A stretch of DNA of 64,000 bases from Nereocystis luetkeana (GCA_031213475.1 JARUPZ010000021.1:1488001-1552000); one strand, 5' to 3'; shown: positions 1 through 11,662, counted from the stretch's first letter. Translations and numbers: made by a program. The notes: generated by a model not told the origin, from the sequence alone.

Positions 1-2590
1 GAAAGTCAGCATCCCCAGAGAAGAAGTGGTGCCCTGGCTACCATTTTATTTCGAGGAGAAAATAGCCGGAGACTCATACAGCCGTGGCGCATACGTTTCG
101 TTTTCGGCAAGGTAGGGGTGGATCTGCACCCAGATGCGTGAAACCGAAACCCCAACAAATGGCGCATAACAGAAGAACACAAAGCGTGATCGAGCGCTCT
201 CACGCCCTTACGCAAAAACCGTGGGGACTAGAGCAGTCGCCGACTCTCAGCAAGACGAGCTACAAAAATATGTCTCTACACACCTACCTGGTATACCGCA
301 TGTAGGATACAGCACATATATTCGTGACGACTCCAGGCGTTACCGCCATCGATCCAAAAGTGACGCAGGACCGTGGGTAACGCCACGGGCCAACCTTTGT
401 TTCTCCACCGATAGCATTCATCCTTGAATGTAACTTGACCAGTCAAAACTTTGCGTGGCATCTATTCCTTCAAAAGGTAAGCTGAAGGCTCTAAGGCGGG
501 AGTGCAGCCGCAAGGCTCAAGGCTCGCCCATAGCGCCCAAAGCTCCTCCCCGCAGTCCTGACTGGCCGCATATACCAGGGAAATGTGCGAGGGTGACTTG
601 CCATTTGAGCGCCACAACTATTGAAATGAGAATAGTGAGAAGGAACACAATTTGAACGCTCCAACAGCAAAGAAAGCCTCTTTCTCCCGAGTCCCTCTTC
701 AGCCTGCACGCATGACAAGAACACACTAGATTGGTCTGTTGTCAGTCTTCATCGCCAGTTATTGATTTGCTCCACCCGCCCTAACCCCTATAGTACTCGA
801 TGTGTGTACTGCACGATAAAAATGGGCGACCGCTGTCTTATACAGATTATTCGGCTCCACGCATCCACAACTAATGAGGCACTCATGTGCGGGAAAAGGC
901 AACACGCACCACGCCGGGTCGTTGGGCGCTGTCTGCCTCGCAAGAAAACAAGAAAACATTACAAAAATTACCCCAACAGGATTTGCAACTCAGTGGGACG
1001 ACAAATGGGGACATCGTGGCAACGCTCCACCGTCGATAACCCCCCCCCCATCCGCGCCCCCCCTCCCCCCCGTTCCGGCCTTCACTCCAGCCCGTGCCAC
1101 TACTCTATTGACATGGCTTAGAGGTTGCGCTGCCTCGTGAGAACAGCAGTATAAATACACCTTCGACACAAACCCAAATGCCACATTCCAAATAATACAC
1201 TCTGCAGTGACGGCCGCTTGCTATACAATCCACCATGAAAAACAGTAAACGCTCTCTTATGAACTTCGCGTCGAGTACAAGCCGGCATACTTGCCGCCCT
1301 GCTTTCCCTTCTCATCGCCCGACCACACACACCAATGCCCCTCCCGTCCCAGACGGAAAACATGCCATCCCTACAGCAGCATGGGCGACACGAAACCGAC
1401 CAACACGGAGGAGAAAAAACAAGCAACCCAACGCCGCGCGCCAGCCAATCCAACTCTTTGAAAAGCTGCACCCACGTTTTGAAGATAAACTATATACTTG
1501 GAATTAGTGTGGGATGCCTTTGCAGCAGTAAAACCCGGGGACCCGCCTTCTTCATAATTCTGAAAACAACTCAACGCCGCCTCTAGTCGGCTTCTCCCAC
1601 CCTACACGCCTACCCGGTAAGCAGACAACTCCTCAACAACGACTTCACGCAGCCAATAGCCCCGCCTCGCCCTCCCCGCCCGCCACGGAGCACGGACAAC
1701 GCCACAACAATAGCTCCCTCTGACCGTCCAGAAATTACCCAATTGATACGGAGGTACGAGCGTCTGCGCGCGCGGTGTCACCGTGCGCTTCGATCTGAGC
1801 AGCTCCTCGCAAAATACTTTCCAGAATATATAATCGACATATTTAGTATTTTCCATGTACAGAAAGGGGCGAGGAGCACGATTGATCACGGCAGCCAACC
1901 ACAACCATATCAACCCACGACCACGGCGACTTCGCCGTGGCTTCATCGCTGAACGGGATCGGGCCCTTTGCCGATGCACTCAGCACAACGGGCTGACAAC
2001 GATTTCACTACGAGTCGCGCACAGTCGCCCCTCCGCCCGCGCTTCCTGTCGAAGCTACAAATCCCGACCCTGCCCCCACCCCCAGCAACGGCAAACAAAT
2101 ACTATAGCGTCGCCTGCTGAATCTACGAGCGTTTCATATTGCCCAACCGTTTCATTCGCGCGGCCCAATCGCCGTCGACGTTGGGTCACAACCGACGAGG
2201 GGGTACAGCTCCGCGCCGATTCCGCGTCCTTCTTCCGCCTCCCCCTTACCCACCAGGAAACTGTCCGCATATCTGCAACCCAACAGCAACTCAGAGCTTG
2301 GCCCCTGGTGAACAATTTTCAGCACCACGCGAAAGCGGCGGCGGCAGTACCCCACCCCGAACCCTTGCGTTGCAGCAGGGGTGGGAGAGGGGAGGGGGGC
2401 ACTACATGTCCCGAGCGCAGTGGGAAGAGAGGCGGGCAATCGCTCGCTCCCCCGAAGAGGAAGAGCCTTCTGTTTGGATTGTTACGCGCTGGGTTCGCTT
2501 CTATCGGCGACGTCTCGATAGCTGCCCCCCATTAGGCGTAGCACCTGCGGCAAGTGTCCAGCGGAAATACACGCGCACGGCGGGGGGTGT
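1..2590. other. No recognisable gene; possible 3' part of the AlgH-type gene
   Basis: I recognise no conserved protein or RNA on either strand here. The stretch holds short C-rich tracts near 1031-1075 and an exact TACCTGGTA palindrome at 285-293. The last exon of the minus-strand AlgH-type gene should lie left of 3533, so it may be here or beyond the window edge, but no candidate matched the family's C-terminus convincingly. Confidence 0.4.
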
Positions 2591-2593
2591 ACT

Positions 2594-2820
2594 CATGTCA
2601 TGGACGGCCGTAGCCGTATGACGATAGACCCGTGCATCCCTATAACGCCGGGACGGCAGGTCGGGTTTTCACCGACCAGGCAGGCATTGGTCGCACAAAG
2701 CGCGAAGCGCCGTGAGGTGTTGGGCGAGTCGCATAAAGGGGGAGCTGTATCCTACCAAGAACCGCTTGTGAGGCGGTCTTTCTTGCATTGCATGAGAGCG
2801 TCGAATGACAGCGTCTAATG
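2594..2820 (-). repeat. Short interspersed repeat family SIR-1, copy 1
   Basis: This is one of seven related copies of a roughly 225-bp sequence (others near 4790, 5785, 17250, 31095, 32050 and 52205). Shared landmarks are GTGAGGTGTTGGGCG, a GGGTTTTCACCGACCAGGCAG block and a GAACCGCTTGTGAGGCG block. Orientation is called relative to the 4790 copy. There is no ORF. C-tracts and GAGTAC-type motifs flank several copies. I cannot see a clear Pol III box, so SINE status is unproven. Confidence 0.75.
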
Positions 2821-3532
2821 AGGATAATCGCCGGCAGAAAGAGAAAATTCAGACACTCCAACCCGAACAGATGGTAGCTCAAGTTTTCGCTGCATCACAG
2901 CAGACTGGGTAGGTTGGTCGTGCGCCGACGGAGCTATACCAGCCGAGCAACAAAACCACCAGGAATGACCGTTCAGCGAAAAGAAGAAAGGATACGGCGT
3001 CAAAACAAGCCATCGCTATATGACGCACCAACCACCCCCCTCTCGCGCCGTTTACATACGTCCGGGATCTGTAGCAGTAGGAGCAGAAGCAGCAGAAGCA
3101 GCCGCGGCAGCAGCAACGGTGCGGCGAATCCAGACTGTGGGTTGACTATCGTCAGCGCTAGTTAAAAAGTGCTAATACAATTTTAGCCTTCTAGGGAAAC
3201 TTCAGAAACAGGAAAACACGCGTATTGCTTGCCCATGTATTGGCAGAGCAGTCTTGTTGAAATGTTTGAGGGGGACCACACCGGGCGGTGAACACCGCCA
3301 CCAAAACTCGATAACACGCCTTTGGACAATCGCCATCACGAGGGGCTCGAGTACCCGGAAGCCACCATCAATCCAAAAACCGTACATCCCCGTATGTTTA
3401 CACGTACACGCCACAAGGGGTTCGGAGAACCAGGCTTTCCCCGAACTAGGTACAAAAGTTTCGATAAAACAACAAAAACAACTAAAACGTACGAGAGCTC
3501 CCAAAACACCAGAAACGAAACATTATACGTAC

Positions 3533-3607
3533 CGTTCCCCAAAGAGGGTTCGAGGGCCTGTCGCAGTCCGCCGTGATCAGCTCCGGTGCAGCAGCGGCCA
3601 CGAACCA
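3533..3607 (-). CDS. AlgH-type gene, C-terminal conserved exon
   Basis: This 75-base exon encodes the family's C-terminal strand beginning WFVAAAAPELITAD and ending PLWGT. On the minus strand it is preceded by a pyrimidine-rich stretch ending TCTGGCAG and followed by the donor GTACGT. Both ends are phase 0, matching the previous exon. Family members usually have some 15-30 more residues, so one further exon is expected. Confidence 0.85.
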
Positions 3608-6600
3608 CTGCCAGAGAAGAGCGAACGAAAACATCGGCAGCAAACACAGAGAAAAACAAGAACAAAAAACCAAAACGCCATCGGGACCTGATAAAATGAA
3701 GCGAATAGCATGTTGAAAAAAACTCGTGGGGCCAAGTCTGAGAGCTAGTAGACACAATTTCCCGACGACCCTCCATGAAGGGTGAAGCAAAGCATGCTGT
3801 ACACGTTGCGCCAACGATTTGTCTTGACATCGTATCCGTCGTACTTTTTTAACGAAAGGGTACCGTGCGTGAAGCTGGGACCAAGAGGGGATTTGGCAAG
3901 AGCGTCCCCGGCGACGGAAAACACCTCATGGATAGGAATACTGAAAGAGATGACCCCGCTCCGATCTGCATCCACCCTACAACAACGCGGAAAAAACGCC
4001 CGGGAGCGGGTTTGCGGTGGTGCGCGGGGGAAACACAAGGCTCTTTTCACGACGGACAGCTCGCTACAAAAAAAACTAATTGAGGAGGGGGAGGCCTGGG
4101 GGAGCTTGCGATGCGCGCAAAAACACTCTGCCCGAGAAACGTTTGACAGCCTGCGGTCATGAAATTTCGCTTTTCGCAACCACGGCGCATCTTGCAACCG
4201 CGGCAGCTGCCGCTCTGGCGCCTCTGCCTTTGAAACCCATCATAAACGCACCCAACTTTTTGCGGACAAAATTACATGGAAGCACGTAGCGTGGGACCTT
4301 ATTGTTCAGTTTGAACATATTATAACCCCTTTGGGACCCCCTCGATAGCCATCAAGGCAATGGTTGATGGCTTTGGTGCTATCAACCATCTACGAGCAGG
4401 ATGAGTGAGCGCCTAGTAGCAGTAGGGGTAGGATCGTGTTGTACCCGTGCCGCATGACTCCTTGCCTTGCCCACTTGTTCTGCCCCCCCCCGCCAACTCC
4501 CCCTATTTTTCATAGGTTGGGTTGGCGTCGGTTGGTAACGACACTGTAAAACATGCCGCTCACCATGTGAGCTAGACAGCCAGGGTATCGTTTTTTTTTT
4601 TTTTTTTTTTGGCGGTCGCCCACAGCTGGTTGTCGAGTTAGATCATTTGTGCGAGGTAAAGAATCTTTACTGCGCACAATTGGGAATAATCGTTTCACGT
4701 AGTGTTCAAGGTAAGGCACCCAAGAGGCAGTTACATAGTACTCCCATTGCTGTCTCTGGAAATGCCTACACCGGAAATTAAATCAACTTATTGAAGCTGT
4801 CGTCCATATGCAAGTCCGCCTCAAAAGCGGTTCTTAGTAGGATGCAGCTCACCCTTCATGCGACTCGCCAAACGCCTCACGGCGCTTCGCGCTTGGTGCA
4901 AGCAATGTCTGCCTGGTCGGTGAAAACCCGACATGCTCCGTCCCGGCATTGTAGGGATGCGAGAGTCTATGGTCAAACGACTACGGCCATGCATGAGATC
5001 GAGTACATCTCTCCTATCGAGTACACCCCACCCGCCAATCACACGCAGTGGCCGTTCCTGTAACCACAGTCACTATCGTGTCACACGATTTTCCCCCCTC
5101 GCGTGTCCCAACAGGGTTACTAACGTCGCCACAGCTGCCTCGTGCTCCTCACGCGGGTCTCTCCCCGTATCACCCTAGGGTGATAAGGTAGCACACCCCC
5201 CCAGGTACATTTTTCAAACCGGGCCAATCGACGACGGGGAGCGCGTGAAAAAGGCCGAGCGACTCGTCCACGGAAATACATCGACGAGATATTTCCAAAG
5301 GTACCATTCTCGTAGAGTGTGCCTCCCCAATGTTTTGGAAGAAAATCGACTCTGAAAGCTCGTCCCAGGGTGTGAACGCTATCTCACATGATATACCCAC
5401 GGTAATCACACGATATTTGAAGTCTTCGGGAATGGCGCTCCGGAATAAATATAAATGCAATGCGCGCGCTTCTACCCCCCGTCAGCGCCGCCACCTCGCC
5501 GGCACCACCTCAAAATTTCATGACGATGTGTACCGTACATGATCTGGTACGTCACGTGGTCTGAAAAAAGACGGTAAACCGTTTGACCGCTCCAAAAAAA
5601 CAATATCACTCTCAAAATTCCAAGCAGGTTCCCCCCCCAAACAACGTGGTCACAGCTCTAAAGGCTTCTAGGCTATATATATACACTGCCTTGGCATGCA
5701 CGCACGCACCCTTATCACACTAGGATGATAAGATAACACCCCCCCCCAGAAACGAATTTCAGTTCTCTAAAGCAAAGGGGGCGCACACGATATGAGCATA
5801 GACCCCTCGCATCTCTGCAATACCGGGACGGAGCACGGCGGGTTTCCACCGACCAGGCAGAAATTGCTTGCACCAAGTGCGAAGCGCCGTGAGGTGTTGG
5901 GCGCATCGCGTGAAGGATGAACTGCACTGTACTGAGAACCGCTTGTACTCATGTTCATGCATATCTGTAGTCGTATGACTACTTCCCCGTGTGCCATGCC
6001 CTAGGGCGTGACGTGGACTCCATGCTACCGGACGGGGTGCAAACAACGCGTGTTAATGCGGGGGAGGGGGTACCCCCCTCAGCCCCGCCGCCGCCTTGAT
6101 GAGCACGGTATGCCCGGAGGTGGTGCAGCCCCCACCTGAAAGCGGTCGACATCTCCCTGGAGTTGCCAGTGGTCAGGCTTTATGTGGTCTGTTTCGTTCT
6201 TATTGGAAACACGGCTGACCCGATTTACCCCAGCAAACATGGTACCAGTCTAATTCCAAGTAGTTTTTGCCAAAAAGAACGAGATCAGAGCTCTGAAGCG
6301 GTTAGCGCTAAATAGCACACAACACAACACAACCCCGTCAGACGAAGTTCGGAGCCGACCTTCTCGGCAGCGGGGAGAGTGCGCACGCCAAGCGATGCGT
6401 CGAGGCCTTTCCGAAAGCACCATCCTCATTGGGTTCGCCCCCCCGAGACATAGTTCCAAAACCACCAGTTTCGTTGGGTTTGCCCCCCCCCCTGCGAGAT
6501 ATCGTTCTGTTTCCAAAATCACCATTTCGTCTACCCGAACTCAGAAAATAATGATCACTGATTTTTCTGTAGGATCGAAAAACCTGGTGCGTATACTCGT

Positions 6601-9600
6601 GCACATATATTTTCATTCCCTTCATTCATGTTGTAAGGCTTAGTTTGCACCCTGCTCCCACCCACAAGGTGCAGAAATGTATTCACCCCTTCGCAGGGGC
6701 CACCGGAGGCCGTGCGTTCGAAGCACGAACCGTCATCCCACGCGTCGGTCGTGGTATCGATTTCCGTCGGTTTCCCCCCCCTACGAGATACCATATATTT
6801 CCAAACCCATCATTTTTCGTTGTTGGGTTTGCCCCCGCTCGATTTCTACTCGGCTCGGAAATTTGTCCCAGGGGGTGTGTTATCTCATCACCCTAGTGTG
6901 ATATTTCAGTGTATTTCAGATGCGTCCTACGGTAGGGGTAGGTGCTCCTTTTCTGAGGCTCCTCGCCCCAGGGGCGCTCCATCCCACCAAGAAAACTTAC
7001 CAGGTATATACGACGAAATAAACAATTCCCATGCCCTACTCGTACTACAGCAGGTATGTCGCGAATAGCTCGTAGGTGTAAAAAAAAGGTGAACGGTATT
7101 CCAACAATATCGCGATTTCCTCGTGTGTAAGGAGCACCCCGTCGGGCAGAAATATTTTTTATCGGCCAAAACGTGCTGACTGTGTCGCAGGATGGGCCTT
7201 CACCTGGTTACGCTCGAGCTCTCCCTGGAGCTGCCCGGGAGACCAGGCGGAGTGGCCGCGGACAAACCGAACGCGGTCTTTGGCCACAGTCCCCTGCAAA
7301 AATTCCAGGGCCGAGAGCGGGTACAAAAAAAGCGAACAACAAAATAGATTGGAAAAAAAGAAATCGGAAATGGATAGGTGTGCCGTATAACGCGAAACAT
7401 GCAACACACCGCCAGCCGTCGGACAACTTCCAAGCCGACTCTGTCGACAACTGGGAGAATATAACTGCCGAGCGATGCGTCTATGAAAGTATCTCGACGA
7501 GCTCTCTCCCGAGCGCCACCATTTTGGCTTCGCGTGTCCCCATGGTTCGGAGAAAATCGACTCGCCATCGTCCCAGGGGGTGTGCTATTTTATCACCCAG
7601 TGTGTTATACGGTTTGGGCGTGTTTTTGGGGGCAAAACTTGAGCATAGGCGCTGTCTGTTGCAAAACCAAGAACCGAGCACGCGCACGTGAAAAACGACG
7701 AACGTTTACATTGGAACTTGCAAATTGGAAACGGGTGCTGTGCTTGATGCGCGTATTTTGATTTTCACAGTTCTCGCTCAAAGGCATCGGGGGGTAGGTT
7801 ACTGTCCCCCGCAAAATCAAGACACCGAGAGCGCGCCGAAAAATACCAAAAGAGTGATGCCATGTCAGGAGAGGGGTACCTTACCACTATCAACTTCCTA
7901 TTATGAGGAGCTCTACACCTTACCCACGTACCGCACAGAGGGCATTGCATTCTCCCTGTCGACCCAGCGGTGAACTCTAAACCTTTTCACAACCGCTACC
8001 CACCATGTGGGCACAAAATACCTTCTGTACGTATATACCACGATGTGGCCGGTAATATAATACACCTTTGGGACACGCGGTGAACATCAAACGGATCTTG
8101 TATTCTCGGCCAAGAGTGGTACAACACCACGGTAGGGGGAAAACGCTTCACCACCTCAGTATTTCGTGTTCGAATCAGGCACAAAAAATCCAACTTGGTG
8201 GTTAAACTCACCTCACTCGGGTGCATCAACTCACCTCACTCGGGGGGGGCATCAACTCGCCACCTCACCAGGGCGCATCAACTCTCACCTCACCGAGGTT
8301 CATCAACTGGGTCGTCGCGACGCTCTTTCGAAAAAGTCGAATCGATTCGCCACGACCAGCGCTTCTTATTACCTGGCGTGCCATGTTCAACAGCGCGTAG
8401 AACCCCCCGGCGTTTACTCCAGGCAGGATAGGCTGGCTTCCCTCTGCATTGTCGGCCGCATGAAGCACCATCATCGTCCCCAGTCCCACGGGTCCCCCGT
8501 CGAACACCTACAATAGCACGAGACAGTCGTTAGGGCAGACGAACGCGGGTGACCGGGCGGTACGTTTAGAACTCGGCAGGGTCGGGGGGGCAGGGAGTGG
8601 GGGAGGGGAGGCGGTGGGGTGGTAGGGAAGGAGGAAACAAGGTCCGCCAATTCCTCCTCCCGTTGACTCAACAAACCCCTGCACTCACGAAAAACGAGGC
8701 TGCTACCCGTACCGCTTGCAAGAACTTTGGTCACCTGAGAGTCGGCGAAAAACTCGGCGAGGTCCCACTTGAGGCCCGCCAAGGAGTGAACGCGCTGCGG
8801 CCCCGGGCGGTTCAGGATAAGCCCCACGGTCCCCAGGTCGTGCTCGTGGCTAAGCACGAGGATCACAGACTGGTGAAAGGGTCCGTCCCAAATCTCTTCC
8901 GTGGCAAGCAGTAAGCATCCCTGCGTACGGCCAACGTTGGCGGGGTAGTGTGCGATGGGGGTGGAGGTGTGGGCGGAGGTTGGGTTGGGTTGGGGGCGGA
9001 GGGTTGGGTTGGGTTGGGTTGCGTGGGTAGGAGTTGGGCTGGGTTGGGCTGGGTTGGGTGGGGTGGGATGGGGTGGGTGAGCTCGAAGAAACGGTACGGC
9101 TAATATATAGCAGTGCCAACGTTTGTGTGCGGGTGAAACAATCGTGCAGCATGGGACAGATGGCACGTCGTACTGGTATTGTTACTTCTGTACCTCGTCG
9201 AGCACAGCCGTGTCCTGCGTGGCGAGGTTAGCCAGGGGAGAGTCTAGAGCTGGCAGAGGATTGCACCTCGGCCATTTTCCTCGGGCTATACAGCAGGAAC
9301 CAGCTGTGGGCGAATAACTCTTGGGGCAGAAACTGCAAAATTCCAACTCTTGGGGCAGAAACTGCAAAAATCCAACTAAAGTTTCCCATGGCAGTACTGC
9401 ACACTCGTCTCTATAGTTTTTATAAAAATGAACAAATACGTCAGCTGTGAGTATGACCGATTAAATGGTTGAAATATAAATTTGCAAGATGCGTGATATG
9501 ATACGCCAGACACGCTCATCGGGCGTGCTTGTTCTATATTAAAATGTATAGTATGTTGTTTGTGAATTAAACCTACAGTACGGTATAGTAGTTGATACTC

Positions 9601-11180
9601 ACTTCCCTAAACTTGACGGTAAGTCGTTCGCGCTTGTGCTATATTCGTTCCTTTTGGTCGAGTACCTTACCCGAAACCACCGCGGGAGTTCCCACCCGTG
9701 AAATGCGTCTTTCGTGCTCGTCATGCAGCGAAACGTAACGCGTAAGCGTGTAGACGATTTGGACTACCTTCGGCAAAATGGTTGATACATGCTTGAATCG
9801 ACACCCTGATCCTTTGCAGCCCTAACCCCAACCGTCATGGGAGATTCTCGGCATGAAGAGGTGTTGAGGAGCTTGTGTGCAGCATCAACCATTTTGTTGA
9901 AGCTTGGTCACGCCGTATATCATATACGTGGAAAGGGAAGAGTGTGCTGGCCTGATGAGTTTTTTGGGTGCACTACGTATCAATCATTTCATTTGTCCAA
10001 GCTTAGTCAAGTCGCACGAGAAAATTGCTGAAAGGGAAGGGCGCGCTGGCCTCATGAGCACCTTGTACCGCTATGTGCAAAATTGTCAACCATTTTGAAA
10101 ACGGCACTTGACGCAGCTCCCGTGCGCGCTCCCGCGTGTGTCGCCAGGTGAATGGCCAATAGACGCCCCCCACGGCATGCGCTTTCGGAAGCAGGTAGTT
10201 CATACCGCACATTGTTTTCGTACAGCCAGAAGTGAAAAGGAAAGGAGACGCGAAAACCTCAGGCAACATGCACCCTCAACAACATCCGGCTGCATTCACC
10301 AAATACGAAAGTGGAAGATTGGACTAACCCCTCCCTGCTGCAAACCTCATGTACTACTGTAAGTCAAATTCCACGTACTACGGGGGTAACACAGTAGTCA
10401 GACCCAAATATGGTCGTGAAAACATAGGGGGATTGCACGCTTTATGGGTCCATCGTGGGTTCTGATTCTTACATTAGGCCCCCCGCAATACTTAGTTCCC
10501 GTAACGGGGGTGTAGTTTCAAGAGGGTTAACCTTCACTCAACCAGGCCAAGATCGCCGGCTGCACGAGGTATTCCTTTTGAGAAAAAGTGGGCAGCACGA
10601 AAGTGGCAGCTTCACCTGCATTGGGAAGCGGCCACCCGTCCGTGAGGGGCGCGTTGCGCACACAGGCGACAGAAAACTCGTAAAAGTGAGGTTGTTGCGA
10701 GTTTCACCTAGAATGAGTTGAGTTTACGCTCGACGACCATCTGAACAAGACGTGCCCGCAACTGTTTCCCCCGCCCCCTTTCGGTACATGCTTCCGCTCT
10801 TATCGTGCGGAGGGTCCAGCACTCTCACTGCTCGTGGCGTGAGATTATGCCAGGTACCGACTTTGCAGGACGGTAAACTAGCGCGACAAAGCGGACATTA
10901 CCGAAGATAGGAAGCAGTGGAAACATATATATTTTTTTACGAGCTCTCACATGAAACACACGAAAGACAAGGAGTCCATGGGTCTCTTGCTAGGGCGAAA
11001 ACCGACAGCACACAACAAGACGCATGCACCATTACCGCGTTGGAAACTCACAGGCTCGACCTCTCCGATCTCGTGCGCCCAGCACCCCTCGCCCCATGCG
11101 GTCTTGGACTCATCTCGGCCGTACTTGCTGATGAGGTTCTTGCGAAACAATCGCCAGTCTCGCCCCTGGACGTCCACGAG
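3533..11180 (-). CDS. AlgH/UPF0301 (DUF179) family protein, five exons, ends incomplete
   Basis: Five minus-strand exons join in phase 0 into a protein of the AlgH/UPF0301 family: 11052-11180, 8735-8920, 8373-8507, 7204-7293 and 3533-3607. In order they carry the plant-type leader block (RDWRLFRKNLISKYG, then CWAHEIGEVEP), the core start (GCLLLATEEIWDGPFHQS, then LGTVGLILNRPG), the VFDGGPVGLGTMMVLH block, the WSPGQLQGELERNQ block, and the C-terminal WFVAAAAPELITAD with PLWGT. Order, spacing and exon phases all fit the family. The leader block resembles plant homologues, many of which are plastid proteins; bacterial AlgH/YqgE has no settled biochemical role. The first and last exons are not placed, so about 205 residues are visible. 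Introns hold SIR-1 copies, a second repeat family and a GGGTT array. Membership is nearly certain; function and location are inference. Confidence 0.9.
4330..4400. repeat. Short hairpin-forming sequence
   Basis: GATAGCCATCAA is followed by TTGATGGCT and then TGCTATCAACCAT, so overlapping inverted repeats could form a small hairpin. It lies in or beyond the last intron of the AlgH-type gene. No function is apparent. Confidence 0.4.
4588..4611. repeat. Poly-T tract (about 22 T)
   Basis: An uninterrupted T tract of about 22 bases with no ORF or transposon recognisable beside it. It could be the tail of an old reverse-transcribed insertion, but I see no target-site duplication. Confidence 0.6.
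4788..5015 (+). repeat. SIR-1 copy 2 (reference orientation)
   Basis: Holds the GCGGTTCTTAGTAGGATGCA block, the GCCAAACGCCTCACGGCGCT block and the ACCCGACATGCTCCGTCCCG block in the order shared by all forward copies. It lies about 2 kb from the oppositely oriented copy 1 and about 0.8 kb from reverse copy 3. Such inverted pairs could fold in the intron RNA. Confidence 0.8.
5160..5470. repeat. Repeat family B, copy with TATCACCCTAGGGTGATA end
   Basis: Starts with the palindrome TATCACCCTAGGGTGATA next to a C tract. Its interior contains GCCGAGCGACTCGTC and AGAAAATCGACTC blocks that recur in the copy at 7440-7620. Related ends (a CCCAGGGGGTGTG box beside a TATCACCCTA box) occur at 5705-5765, 6860-6910 and 18505-18545. 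There is no coding content. It may be a non-autonomous DNA element; its termini are not fully defined. Confidence 0.55.
5785..5990 (-). repeat. SIR-1 copy 3
   Basis: Reverse copy with GTGAGGTGTTGGGCG, TTTCCACCGACCAGGCAG and GAGAACCGCTTGT blocks. It directly follows a repeat-family-B end at 5705-5765 with its own C tract, suggesting nested or adjacent insertion. Confidence 0.75.
6250..6910. repeat. Repeat family B cluster
   Basis: Two or more degenerate copies lie head to tail. Recurring pieces are GGGTTTGCCCCC, CCTACGAGATA or CCTGCGAGATA followed by TTTCCAAAA-like runs, and a terminal CCCAGGGGGTGTG box followed by TCATCACCCTAGTGTGATA. It fills most of the intron between AlgH exons at 7204 and 3607. 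No protein signal is seen. Confidence 0.5.
7204..7293 (-). CDS. AlgH-type gene exon with WSPGQL motif
   Basis: A 90-base phase-0 exon encodes RVRFVRGHSAWSPGQLQGEL, a hallmark of the AlgH/UPF0301 family (Trp-Ser-Pro-Gly-Gln-Leu). The acceptor is a T-rich stretch ending TTTTTGCAG and the donor is CAG followed by GTGAAG. Confidence 0.92.
7440..7620. repeat. Repeat family B, copy near 7.5 kb
   Basis: Shares GCCGAGCGATGCGTCTATG, AGAAAATCGACTCGCC and the terminal CCCAGGGGGTGTG box with the other family-B stretches, in opposite orientation to 5160-5470. A further relative with GCCGAGCGATGGGTCTATGG lies near 18600. Confidence 0.55.
8200..8312. repeat. Short tandem array, about 27-bp unit
   Basis: Four or so degenerate copies of a unit like CATCAACTCACCTCACTCGG lie in tandem within the AlgH intron between 7293 and 8373. 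Unit length varies slightly and no frame is kept open. Confidence 0.75.
8373..8507 (-). CDS. AlgH-type gene exon with FDGGPV motif
   Basis: A 135-base exon begins VFDGGPVGLGTMMVLH and continues with SQPILPGVNAGGFYALL. The Gly-Gly-Pro-Val signature and the following Leu-His are conserved in AlgH/UPF0301 proteins. Acceptor ATTGTAG and donor GTAATA give phase 0 at both ends. Confidence 0.93.
8735..8920 (-). CDS. AlgH-type gene core exon
   Basis: A 186-base exon begins GCLLLATEEIWDGPFHQSVI and includes LGTVGLILNRPG, the most conserved stretch of the family (hydrophobic strand, Phe, Ser-Val, then Gly-Leu-x-Leu-Asn-Arg-Pro). It ends at AEFFADSQ. Acceptor CGTACGCAG and donor GTGACC agree with phase 0. 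Confidence 0.95.
8970..9080. repeat. G-rich GGGTT-type array
   Basis: Many GGGTT units, some degenerate (GGGCT, GGGGT), lie just upstream of the AlgH core exon in its transcript orientation. As the exon is on the minus strand, the pre-mRNA carries the C-rich version and the non-template strand is C-rich. The G-rich strand has several G runs that could form a quadruplex. The unit is similar to but not the same as the common TTTAGGG telomere unit. Confidence 0.8.
9308..9378. repeat. 30-bp tandem duplication
   Basis: CTTGGGGCAGAAACTGCAAA occurs twice in immediate tandem with matching flanking bases, a near-exact duplication of about 30 bp. Confidence 0.85.
9400..10900. other. AlgH intron with no gene; degenerate 100-bp duplication
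   Basis: I see no gene here. The stretch is partly AT-rich. At 9890-10100 a unit of about 100 bp is repeated once: GAAAGGGAAG, then TGCTGGCCTGATGAG or CGCTGGCCTCATGAG, each preceded by AAGCTTGGTCA or AAGCTTAGTCA. A possible foldback remnant spans 10375-10490, with ACTACGGGGGTAA near one end and a CCCCCCGCAATA box near the other. Confidence 0.45.
11052..11180 (-). CDS. AlgH-type gene exon with plant-like leader block
   Basis: A 129-base exon starting LVDVQGRDWRLFRKNLISKY and ending WAHEIGEVEP. The Asp-Trp-Arg-x-Phe-Arg block followed by Trp-Ala-His-Glu-Ile is found upstream of the AlgH core in plant and algal relatives and is absent from bacterial ones. The acceptor has a long pyrimidine run ending CTCGTCAG and the donor is GTGAGT. 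Both ends are phase 0, so an upstream coding exon must exist. Confidence 0.9.
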
Positions 11181-11662
11181 CTGACGAGCGAAGCAAAGAG
11201 AAAAACACCCCGCACAACAACACAGCGTCAACGCCTCCGATCAGGAAAAAAACCAAGGGTTTAAGTTACAGGTTCCCGTAGCCCATACTCTCAGCTAAAA
11301 AGCATTCGATACTACTTGTATTTCCCAAGTAGTTGGTCCCCGAAAATAGACGCAGTTGTACAGAGGTTACTGCTCCCAACGTTTGGGGGAAAGCTTAGCC
11401 GGGGTTAGTGTAATACGATGTATTTACAACTCTGGACGGAAATGCAAGGATCGTTTTAGTTCTAATATTGCTGACGAAATGTTCATTATATATGCGGCCA
11501 GCGTGGCAGTATGCAGTAGTTAATGGGCTCAAAGGAAACGGGTCTTCGCTTCGAACGACTCCGTACCTACTAAGGAGTTGACTGCCCCCGTCACGCTCCC
11601 CAGAAACTCAGTATATCTCGGGGAGATTTTTCACTACGGCTGCTGTCGCCGCGCCAACCTAT

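Noticed and set aside
491-724. Last exon of the AlgH-type gene near 0.45-0.6 kb (minus strand)
   Set aside because: A frame with GEELWALW follows an acceptor-like CAG, but the family's LW motif is already accounted for at 3533 and the rest does not resemble the known C-terminus.
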